Shown piece after piece: positions 9,401-14,915 of a DNA stretch of 17,991 nucleotides. Position 1 is the first letter of the stretch, and each line of letters opens with the position of its first letter. The notes below the pieces were generated by a model. That model saw only the letters and a list, made by a program, of their open reading frames with translations, did no database searches and was not told the origin of the DNA. The stretch is from a bacterium (GTDB lineage Bacteria > AUK180): positions 1-17,991 of the forward strand of contig JAUXGM010000028.1 of the NCBI GenBank assembly GCA_030622125.1, given 5' to 3'. Both the position numbers and the translations under genes were made by a program.

Positions 9401-11795
9401 TACACAGATCAAACAAATTGCTTCATTAAGGGGATTAATGGAGAATCCATCCGGCGATATTATTGAAATTCCGATCAAGTCCAATTTTATGGAAGGTCTT
9501 AATGTTCTGGAATTCTTTATATCGGCACACGGTGCAAGAAAGGGACTTGCAGATACTGCATTGAAAACATCTGAGTCAGGATATCTTACCAGACGACTTG
9601 TTGATGTTTCCCACAATATTATTGTAAAAGAACATGATTGCGGCGCTACACTTGGGATAGAGGTTAGTGCTTTGAATAATCCACCATTTGTAAAAGAGGG
9701 CTTAGCATCAAGAATTTACGGTAGAATAGCATTTGAAGATATTATCAATACAAAAACAGGAGAGAAAATAATCGGTCAGAATGAAATGATAACAGAAGAG
9801 ATCGCCGTAAAGATAGAGAATGCCGGAATCGAGATCGTCAAGGTCAGATCTCCGTTAACCTGTCAAGCGGGAAAAGGGATTTGCCAATTATGCTACGGTA
9901 TGGATCTATCAAAGAAAAAACTGGTTGAGATGGGGACACCTGTTGGCATTATTGCTGCGCAATCAATTGGTGAACCGGGTACACAGCTTACAATGAGAAC
10001 GTTCCATATTGGGGGTGTTACTTCAAAGAAAAGTGAAGAAGAAACGATCCGTGCTGAGCTGCTACTTCTGCAAAAAGGTGAAGCATATAAGCAATTTGAG
10101 ATCGAAAAAAAGCTTTTGGATGCAAATTTCAAAAGTGTAAAGAAGATTACAAATAAATATCAATATAAGATCGAGAAATTTAAATTGTATGTAATGTCTC
10201 CCAACTATCCTAACAAGAGATTGACGATAATTTTTAATGAACAAGGTATTCTTACGGAAATCAAGGATAATAATGGGAAAAAATATGATGAAATTTCTTT
10301 GATACAGGGTAAATTAAAGTATAGATTGCAATACAATAAAGAACCGAACTCAGAGGGGAAACACCTAAATCTTTCAAGGGACGGTGAACTTGTTATCCTT
10401 TCCGATATTAAAGAAGTAGTAACTATTGATAAAGATGCACATGGTTCAAATATTATTTACAAAACTGCAGCCGAAGATATCGTTGACCCAAAAACCAAAG
10501 ACTTAATATGCCCTTCGGGACACATTATTGACGGGAATAGAACTTCATTGATACTTACTTCGAAGCTTGTGAATATCAAGGTATTCAGAGAACTTGAAAG
10601 ATATGATACGCCTTATGGTTCCGAATTATTAATTCCAAATAGAAAAATGTTGAAAAAGAAAACTCCTATTGCAATTAAATCACTTTATTATGAACCGATT
10701 ATTGCAGAGGAAAATGGAAAGGTAGAATTTCATAATATCGATTTCAGTCCGGATAGCGTTAAAAGTAATGATAAAATAGTTATTCAACCTGCAATTGTTG
10801 CAACAAGTCGACTTCATCCGAGGATTATTATTAATGGCGTAGAACATCAGATAGAAGTTTCAAGAATTGTTAAAGGTATCGGTAAGGGTGAAAAAGAGGT
10901 GCATACCACTCACATTAGCGTCCAGAAAGGTGACACTGTAAAAAGAGGTGATATTCTTGGAAAGATCGTTATCAAAAAAAATGAAAAGACGGACATTACG
11001 GGTGGTTTAATGAAGGTTGAGGAACTTTTTGAAGCAAGGCACAGAAAATCAACTGAAAATGCGATTCTTACGGAAATTACAGGAACTGTTGAAATATTCC
11101 AGGACAAGACAAAAAAGATTAGAGGAACCTATCCTGTTTATGTAAAGATAAATGCTCCAACCGGAGGCGGCAAACAGTATAAGATCAATTACAATCAACA
11201 GATCAAGGTAAAAGATGGTGATAGAGTAGAACAGGGTGATCCGTTAACTACCGGTATTACGAATCTTTTTGATTTACTAAGGATTAAGGGTGCTAACTAT
11301 GTTAGAAGGTACATTGTTGATGAAGTAAAATCAATATACAAACTTCAGGGAATAGGTATTCACGACAAACATATCGAGATCATTGTTAGTAAAATGCTTT
11401 CTAAGGTTAAGATAACAAAAATGGGTGATTCGGAATTTCTCCCGGAACAAATAGTAAGCAAGAAGGAATTTGCAAAAGAAGTGGCAAGATTAGAAAGCGA
11501 GGGAAAAGAGAAACCGGAATCCGAACAAACCCTTCTTGGTATAAGTAAGGTTGCATTACAGACAGATAGTTGGCTTTCCTCTGCTTCATTCCAGGAAACT
11601 ATTCGAGTACTTTCTATGGCAGCTATCGAAGGGAAAGTTGACAATATAGAAGGTCTTAAAGAGAATATTATTATTGGGAATTTGATTCCCGCAGGTACCG
11701 GTTTCAGGGAAGAAAAAGTTAAAGTTGCAGATAGCATGAAAATAATGCGTCAGGAATTGGAACATTTTTCCTGGAAAGATTCACAGGGAGAATAA
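3417..11795 (+). CDS. rpoBC: Fused DNA-directed RNA polymerase subunits beta and beta' (RpoB-RpoC)
   Basis: A single 2792-codon frame joins the two large catalytic subunits of RNA polymerase. Residues 1 to about 1270 are RpoB. The rifampicin-pocket segment is at 477-499, with the E. coli-equivalent residues S512, Q513, D516, H526, R529 and S531 all wild type. A charged insertion lies at about 898-1021, in the place of E. coli beta-i9. GDKLAGRHGNKGVIS is at 1045-1059, and the beta C-terminal clamp block ends near 1270. Residues from about 1279 are RpoC: zinc site C1335/C1337/C1350/C1353, magnesium-binding NADFDGDQM at 1731-1739 (D1733, D1735, D1737), second zinc site C2075/C2149/C2156/C2159, and trigger loop at 2192-2200 with H2197. 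A trigger-loop insertion of about 325 residues follows (about 2201-2525), then LFEAR at 2537-2541, and an ending at SWKDSQGE. No stop or gap lies between the halves. Both halves keep their key residues, so the gene looks functional. Confidence 0.97.
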   Translation: MINTRLNVENFSEYSFGKFKEKLSLNNLLENQYKYFNQYFALTANDPMIKINVDESYRVKELFEISLNKTLYEVFPFMSAKNDVLLEYAGFSLGRPIYTEEECRDKGLTYSRPLRLKLRLTNLEKDDISEEFKPVNSREEEIFLMNFPMITQRGTFIINGAERVIVSQLHRSPGVTFTEQEGVLDVNGQKLFTSTIIPYYGSWLEFTIDTMRVLYVLLDRRKKIPGTILFRAFGMSTSDILRAFYATKKVKVKGLKKDANIPLIIIDDIISKKGDVLFNAGSDLNDYDLKFPTDIKEIEIVDPNKIQETTVIDTLKKDTTKNIDEARKIIYNKLRPGYSYSKLMADSYFDTLYFNPEKYSFSYVGRYQINKRLKQEKKVASDVLYLTRTDVINTVKELLSIRESLDITDDIDNLANRRVRMVNEQLDVVIRSSLLKQKKNISEKLSSNDIDNTSVLEIFHTRHMEASINDFFARSQLSQFMDEINPLATMTHLRRLSALGPGGLNRKRAGFKVRDIHPTHFGRICPIETPEGPNIGLITHLATYARINEKGFIETPFARVVDKKITDEIVYMSADQSEKHVIASADVNIGKDKRITDKYVYCHLKYDVEYRSASEIEYIDVSPKQMVSLSSSLIPFLEHDDANRALMGSNMQRQSVPLLCPEAPIVQSGLEQQVAKDSHSAIISEYDGIVDYVDANKVIIKRNDVKNENKFAEYRIQKFRRSNQDTTKNQVPIVSIGQKVKNGDFLTDGMSISHGRLALGKNLKVAFMPWNGYNFEDAIIISDRVVKDDVLTSVHVIESKVDAIITKLGREEITADIPNMDPNKIRYLDERGIIRVGTKIGPGDLLVGKITPQGETELSGEDKLLSIIFGKKASNVKNTSLYADEKTYGVVTAVRVFSRKKEEEDDLSKKEIEWKIRRLKEAINREITEKTEEYNEKLYQKIKGKDLPTAVKIDNGKIEKGTKISKKIFTTMLNNSVSLIDIFIDDFVLTQDLSLIKEKFQFEKESILNAYEKEKNSILKTDDLPSGVIKRVVVYIAQIRKVEVGDKLAGRHGNKGVISKIAPQEDMPIMADGTPVDVVLNPLGVPSRMNIGQIYETLLGLVGEQLNTKFITPIFDGAQQSDIKKYLDKISGNEFGKIFLRDGISGERFDQPVTVGVMYIMKLNHLGRDKLHARATGPYSLVTQQPLGGKAQKGGQRLGEMEVWALEAYGAAYTLQEMFTFKSDDVIGRNKLHEAIIKDKFPMTPNIPESFNVLVKEMKTMGFDVIKEIDPQNRKIQSMKIQLASYEKMIEWATRKSGYVGEVKRADTINYKSFKPEKEGLFCEKIFGPVKDWKCSCGKYKGRKYAGQVCERCGVEITEKNVRRRHMGIIKLVTPVANILYFQGGIAPLIASILKLKTKQIENVVYYESYLVTNVASRFKKVNKWDVINEIEYRNLLNKYGTEKFTALTGAGAIYERLSDLDIDARVKEYREKVKKFKDEKKIKGSDLKELRSLLLLEKLKVSGNKPEWIVWKAIPVLPPDLRPLVPLEGSKFASADLNDLYRRVLNRNNRLKKFLEDDVPDIILKNEKRMLQESVDVLIDNGRRGNAIVGSNGSPLKSLAELLRSKQGRFRQNLLGKRVDFSGRAVIVINPKMKLSECGLPIKMGRELFKTFIEREKNRRSKELITTDGAIVKEVDQVEIEKMLENEYDKNLILLNRAPTLHRMSIQAFKPRLVQGTAIQMHPLACAAFNADFDGDQMGVHLPLTNIAQLESRMLMWSINNILSPSNGEPIVVPSQDMILGLYYLTAEKKFSGVAKRKFYSIDDLAYQYEYERINQEKVKNRLSLHIPVELFYKEKWLKTTLGRVILNAGLNKKLPFFNKTINKKNIKQFIASAYDILSNDEMVVFLDYLKEVGFFFSTRGGITFGLWDIVIPEEKKAGLENAQKEVNRLNSSYIKHEITDVERYKNIINIWTTIDEKLKNVMIKKMEKGNLKDINTHFNPIYIMLDSGARGSHTQIKQIASLRGLMENPSGDIIEIPIKSNFMEGLNVLEFFISAHGARKGLADTALKTSESGYLTRRLVDVSHNIIVKEHDCGATLGIEVSALNNPPFVKEGLASRIYGRIAFEDIINTKTGEKIIGQNEMITEEIAVKIENAGIEIVKVRSPLTCQAGKGICQLCYGMDLSKKKLVEMGTPVGIIAAQSIGEPGTQLTMRTFHIGGVTSKKSEEETIRAELLLLQKGEAYKQFEIEKKLLDANFKSVKKITNKYQYKIEKFKLYVMSPNYPNKRLTIIFNEQGILTEIKDNNGKKYDEISLIQGKLKYRLQYNKEPNSEGKHLNLSRDGELVILSDIKEVVTIDKDAHGSNIIYKTAAEDIVDPKTKDLICPSGHIIDGNRTSLILTSKLVNIKVFRELERYDTPYGSELLIPNRKMLKKKTPIAIKSLYYEPIIAEENGKVEFHNIDFSPDSVKSNDKIVIQPAIVATSRLHPRIIINGVEHQIEVSRIVKGIGKGEKEVHTTHISVQKGDTVKRGDILGKIVIKKNEKTDITGGLMKVEELFEARHRKSTENAILTEITGTVEIFQDKTKKIRGTYPVYVKINAPTGGGKQYKINYNQQIKVKDGDRVEQGDPLTTGITNLFDLLRIKGANYVRRYIVDEVKSIYKLQGIGIHDKHIEIIVSKMLSKVKITKMGDSEFLPEQIVSKKEFAKEVARLESEGKEKPESEQTLLGISKVALQTDSWLSSASFQETIRVLSMAAIEGKVDNIEGLKENIIIGNLIPAGTGFREEKVKVADSMKIMRQELEHFSWKDSQGE

Positions 11796-11815
11796 AAGAG
11801 CACTGTTCTCTTTTT
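11794..11815. terminator. Weak bidirectional terminator between rpoBC and the convergent gene
   Basis: AAAAGAG (11794-11800) and CTCTTTT (11808-11814) form a 7-bp stem with a 7-base loop. T-runs lie downstream on the plus strand, and the complementary A-run gives a U-tract on the minus strand. It sits exactly between two convergent genes. Only two pairs are G-C, so efficiency is uncertain. Confidence 0.45.
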
Positions 11816-11819
11816 GCAA

Positions 11820-12176
11820 TTATTTTTTTGAAAATTCTATTGCTTTTGGTTTATTAATGGTAAATTTTTCTTCATACTCCAATTTTTTGTATTCATTATA
11901 AATAATCCTTATTATGTATTCTTTGTATATTTTCTTGGAGTAAAAACCAATTTCTATCAGGTTCATATCTCTTTCAACAGGAATTTCATTTAATAGGACA
12001 TTAATATTATTTTCCCTTCCGTATATCAATATGGTTTGTCCCATATTGATATCATTCAGATGCAAAGAGAGATAAACTCCCTTATTACAATAATCATAAT
12101 CAAAACTTTTAATGATCTTTGCACCGCTTCCAAAAACCAACGCAATAATTAAGATTAAAATGGCTTTCTTTTTCAT
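11820..12176 (-). CDS. Small exported or membrane-anchored protein of unknown function
   Basis: A 118-residue protein that I do not recognise. It starts MKKKAILILIIALVFGSGAK, a lysine-rich start plus hydrophobic core typical of a Sec signal peptide or N-terminal anchor (about residues 1-20). The remainder is polar and rich in Tyr, Ile, Lys and Glu, with an alternating pattern that could be a small beta-rich domain. It contains one cysteine and no evident catalytic motif. I chose ATG 12176 over the in-frame GTG at 12185, because GAGGTG on the minus strand lies about 6 bases before the ATG and overlaps the GTG. The gene converges on rpoBC with a 24-base gap. The signal peptide and ribosome-binding site make it likely a real gene, but expression is unproven. 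Confidence 0.7.
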   Translation of the reverse strand: MKKKAILILIIALVFGSGAKIIKSFDYDYCNKGVYLSLHLNDINMGQTILIYGRENNINVLLNEIPVERDMNLIEIGFYSKKIYKEYIIRIIYNEYKKLEYEEKFTINKPKAIEFSKK

Positions 12177-12185
12177 TTTATTCAC

Positions 12186-12296
12186 CTCGCTATCTATTAT
12201 GGAAGAAATATGCCAGTTGTAACTAATGATATACTGGTAAGTGATTTTGACATAGAATAAATATGTGTATTTTAGTAAACACCTTTTCCTTACCTA
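12186..12296. other. Divergent intergenic region upstream of the small minus-strand gene
   Basis: This stretch separates the start of the minus-strand gene from the plus-strand promoter at 12297. It contains an imperfect dyad (CCAGT at 12213-12217 with ACTGG at 12233-12237) and a wider pair GGTAAG (12236-12241) / CTTACC (12289-12294). No convincing minus-strand promoter can be picked by eye. Confidence 0.3.
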
Positions 12297-12324
12297 TTGA
12301 CTTTTTTTATTTTTTTGATATAAT
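12297..12324 (+). promoter_or_regulatory. Sigma-70-type promoter for the TonB receptor leader
   Basis: TTGACT (-35, 12297-12302) and a perfect TATAAT (-10, 12319-12324) are separated by 16 bases of T-rich DNA. Transcription would start near 12331, giving an untranslated leader of about 229 bases before the receptor gene. This is the best promoter match I found in the window. Confidence 0.75.
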
Positions 12325-12330
12325 CAAAGC

Positions 12331-12540
12331 ATCCCGAGCTGTATCGCCTAAGGCGGAGCATTCTTTATGAGATTATTACACCTTTGATGTAAATCAAAGG
12401 CTCATAATGACTTTGTCACTTTTGATCTGGAACTTTTTTTGACCCGGTTATACAGCCGATAGGGGTAAGTAAGGAAACTTCTTGCCCTCCCGTGCTTGGA
12501 AAGGGATAAATATATTTTATCAAGAATTCCTTTCCTTTTT
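12331..12540 (+). promoter_or_regulatory. Structured 5' leader RNA, candidate riboswitch or attenuator, class unknown
   Basis: From the predicted start at about 12331 the RNA can form nested stems. A closing helix pairs GCTGTAT (12338-12344) with ATACAGC (12450-12456). Inside it are a short hairpin CGCC-TAA-GGCG (12345-12355) and a long hairpin. The long hairpin pairs TTATGAG (12365-12371) with CTCATAA (12401-12407), followed by CCTTTGAT / ATCAAAGG (12381-12400) capped by a GTAA tetraloop. Next is a 10-bp stem with one bulge and a GAAA tetraloop (12463-12487). A terminator-like hairpin (12498-12540) ends the leader just before the receptor gene. I do not find the conserved cobalamin, TPP, FMN, SAM, c-di-GMP or T-box sequences. 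The structure is seen in sequence by hand folding; the regulatory role is inferred. Confidence 0.6.
12498..12540 (+). terminator. Intrinsic terminator-like hairpin at the end of the leader
   Basis: GGAAAGG (12498-12504) pairs with CCTTTCC (12529-12535), followed at once by TTTTT (12536-12540). Within it GATAAA (12505-12510) pairs with TTTATC (12516-12521) around a 5-base loop, leaving a 7-base bulge on the 3' side. The hairpin ends 19 bases before the receptor ATG and upstream of its GGAGG ribosome-binding site. It could therefore switch off the gene by premature termination. Confidence 0.6.
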
Positions 12541-12559
12541 GATTTATTATGGAGGCATT

Positions 12560-14494
12560 ATGAAAAGGCTAAGTGTAGTTTTGTCGGTCATTATCATCTT
12601 TATTCAGATGATTTTTGCAGGAGAAGAGGTATCCGGTATTGAACCGAAGAAGATTTATACCACAGAAACGATCATTATTAAGGATACGAAATGGAAAAAT
12701 GTTGAGGTTATTACAAAAAAAGAAATTGAAAAATCCAATTTTCAAACCGTTTCGGAGGTATTATCTTCCATACCAGGTGTATATTTCTCTATTGGAATGA
12801 AGGGGGAAACCTCTATCTATATAAGAGGGGTAAGCAAATCAAAGGTAAAGGTCTTGATAGATGGCGTTTCAGTCAATGATATCTATTATGATACTATTGA
12901 TGTCTCCGTAATTTCCATCGAATCCATTGAACAGATTGAGGTATATAAAGGTCTATCTGCTTCGTCTTACGGCAGTAATACAATGGGTGGTGTTGTAAAT
13001 ATTGTTACATCATCTCCCCAAAGTCCGATATCCGTTCTTGTTCAGGGTGATAATTTTAACGGTGGCAAACTTTCCGGAACTTTTTCATTTTCAAAAGGGA
13101 TTTTTACTCTATCAGGCGGTTTTTCCGAGGTTTACGGTGATGGATATAAACTTTCAAATGACTTTGCTGCCGATATTAATGAAGACGGCAGTACAAGAGA
13201 AAACAGTGCTTTCAGTAAAAAAAATCTAATTCTCAAAAACGGATTAGATTTTGATGCTAATAATTTTTTACATTTTGGTGCAACTATTATTGATAACTAT
13301 AAAGAACTCCCATATAATATTAGTGCAACGAAAAGTAAGCCGTCAAAGGTTTTTAAATCACCAAGATATTGGAGATTTCCGATCTGGAAAGAAAAAATAT
13401 TCACAATTGACGGTCAAAAATTAATAAATGATCTTATGAAATTTTCTTTAAAAACAAACTATATCAAGATAGACAATACACTTGATATGGCGGTAGATAG
13501 CGAATTTGAAGAGATGGGGGAAGAGGATACATTCGACGATTCCGGTTTAAATATAAATACGGCACTTGAAGGGATGAAATACCTGAAATATAAGATCGGT
13601 TACAATTACGAAGAGAAACATCATAACAAGACCGAGAAAAATTATATCTACGATGAAATAATTAATGAAACTATGTCTTCCGCATATAATAATTTTTTTC
13701 TTTCACTTGAAAAAAGATTTTCTTCTTTCCTAATAAATCTTCAAACGAGCTATAACGGGTATGAGGCAAATGACTTTAAGATGAATAAAATGATCTATAT
13801 AAGCAAATTAGAAGCAGAGTTAGTAAAAAAACTCACTATTCAGACACAATTCGGAACGAAGATCCATTTCCCGACCCTGAAACAGATGAATGATATTATT
13901 GCTGACAATTTAAAACCGGAGGAATCGACGGAATTTAATATCAACTTAAATTATAGAACAGGCATTATTGATCTGACGCTCGGCTATTTTTCAAACAGTA
14001 TTGACAATCTTATCAATAGAGATAAAAAGGGAGAGCCGTATTACAATATCGGAAAATCACTCATTTCGGGTGGAGAGGTAACGGTGAAATTGAAATATTG
14101 GAGATTTAGCTTAACTTCAAATGGTGAATTGATCAGCGGAGTAAATAAATCGGAAACAGGTTCTCCCGATGATTATATTGATGATCTTCCCTACATTCCC
14201 GAATATCGTTTATACAACAGTTTAAATATTAATATTTTGAAATCATTGGATATTGCCTTAGAAGCGAATTTTATCGGTAAAACCTATGAATATACTTACG
14301 ATCCATCTTCTCACAGCAATATAAAAACTGAAATTCCGAGTTACGATTTGATGAATATTAATGCAAATTTCCGGATAAATAAAATGTTCAAACTCTATGC
14401 AAGGGTTAATAATCTTTTTGATACAAATTACTATACCGAAACGGATTTCCCCTGTCCCGGCAGGCAAATTATTTTGGGTGTAAGGATGGAATAA
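12560..14494 (+). CDS. TonB-dependent outer-membrane receptor (BtuB/CirA-like)
   Basis: A 644-residue receptor that would import a ligand across the outer membrane using energy from TonB-ExbB-ExbD. I chose ATG 12560 over the in-frame upstream ATG at 12482, which lies inside the leader. GGAGG (12551-12555) precedes 12560, and the protein then begins with a clear signal peptide (MKRLSVVLSVIIIFIQMIFA, 1-20). A possible TonB box is TTETIII (34-40). The plug domain spans about 47-152, with the conserved TVSEVLSSIPGV, IYIRGV, VKVLIDGVSVND and YGSNTMGGVVNIVT. The rest is beta-barrel, with the usual RVNNLFDTNYY near the end. It ends GVRME, without the usual terminal aromatic residue. Size is close to BtuB (about 600), but the substrate (cobamide, iron chelate or other) cannot be read from the sequence. 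Confidence 0.92.
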   Translation: MKRLSVVLSVIIIFIQMIFAGEEVSGIEPKKIYTTETIIIKDTKWKNVEVITKKEIEKSNFQTVSEVLSSIPGVYFSIGMKGETSIYIRGVSKSKVKVLIDGVSVNDIYYDTIDVSVISIESIEQIEVYKGLSASSYGSNTMGGVVNIVTSSPQSPISVLVQGDNFNGGKLSGTFSFSKGIFTLSGGFSEVYGDGYKLSNDFAADINEDGSTRENSAFSKKNLILKNGLDFDANNFLHFGATIIDNYKELPYNISATKSKPSKVFKSPRYWRFPIWKEKIFTIDGQKLINDLMKFSLKTNYIKIDNTLDMAVDSEFEEMGEEDTFDDSGLNINTALEGMKYLKYKIGYNYEEKHHNKTEKNYIYDEIINETMSSAYNNFFLSLEKRFSSFLINLQTSYNGYEANDFKMNKMIYISKLEAELVKKLTIQTQFGTKIHFPTLKQMNDIIADNLKPEESTEFNINLNYRTGIIDLTLGYFSNSIDNLINRDKKGEPYYNIGKSLISGGEVTVKLKYWRFSLTSNGELISGVNKSETGSPDDYIDDLPYIPEYRLYNSLNINILKSLDIALEANFIGKTYEYTYDPSSHSNIKTEIPSYDLMNINANFRINKMFKLYARVNNLFDTNYYTETDFPCPGRQIILGVRME

Positions 14495-14612
14495 AAGGAA
14501 TACAGGGAATAAGAAAATAAGGGAATAAAGAAAACAAAATCAATCACCGTCCCTACCCTTGAAAAAAAAAAATAAAACTGTAAAATAAATAATAATTTAA
14601 AAGGAGTGTTAA
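14495..14612 (+). other. Receptor-dehydrogenase intergenic region with possible promoter and RBS
   Basis: The first half repeats GGAATA/GGGAATAA irregularly. No clear terminator hairpin is seen after the receptor gene. A possible promoter is TTGAAA (14559-14564), 16 bases, TAAAAT (14581-14586), although A/T-rich DNA gives such matches by chance. AAGGAG (14601-14606) is a good ribosome-binding site 6 bases before the next ATG. Confidence 0.4.
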
Positions 14613-14915
14613 ATGAGGATTCAAGCACATCCGATATTGGAATTTAAAAAGAAGCGGAAAATACCGTTTTTCTTTAATGGTAGAAGGCTTTACGGTTATG
14701 AAGGTGATACAATAGCTGCTGCACTTCACGATAATGGTATAAATGTATATAGGATCACATCAAAGGGTAGAAAAAGAGGTTTTTTCTGTGCTATTGGTAA
14801 GTGTTCATCATGCTTAATGGTCGTTGACGATATTCCCAATATCAAAACCTGTATAACTCCTTTAAAAAGTGGAATGAAAGTGGAAACTCAAAAAGGAAAA
14901 GGAGTTTACAAATGA
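14613..14915 (+). CDS. [2Fe-2S] ferredoxin-like subunit of a flavoprotein dehydrogenase (HcnA-like)
   Basis: A 100-residue plant-ferredoxin-fold protein of the Fer2_4 type. It carries an N-terminal beta-grasp segment (FFFNGRRLYGYEGDTIAAAL, 19-38) and cluster ligands C59, C64, C67 and C80 in the motif C-x4-C-x2-C-x12-C (FFCAIGKCSSCLMVVDD). This pattern matches the small subunit of hydrogen cyanide synthase (HcnA) and of heteromeric amino-acid dehydrogenases, where it relays electrons between flavin subunits. Its TGA overlaps the next ATG (ATGA), so the two are probably translationally coupled and made in equal amounts. Confidence 0.88.
   Translation: MRIQAHPILEFKKKRKIPFFFNGRRLYGYEGDTIAAALHDNGINVYRITSKGRKRGFFCAIGKCSSCLMVVDDIPNIKTCITPLKSGMKVETQKGKGVYK

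Noticed and set aside
12336-12363. Group II intron domain V, suggested by GAGCTGTAT
   Set aside because: The required 34-base hairpin with its bulge does not form, and no intron-encoded reverse transcriptase is present.
12482-12559. Upstream in-frame ATG extending the TonB receptor by 26 residues
   Set aside because: The extension runs through the leader terminator. The later ATG has GGAGG and is followed directly by a typical signal peptide.
12331-12560. Known cobalamin or TPP riboswitch upstream of the TonB receptor
   Set aside because: The conserved cobalamin core (GCCACTG with flanking elements) and the TPP CTGAGA / ACCTGAT motifs are absent. GATCTGG at 12424-12430 is too short a match.
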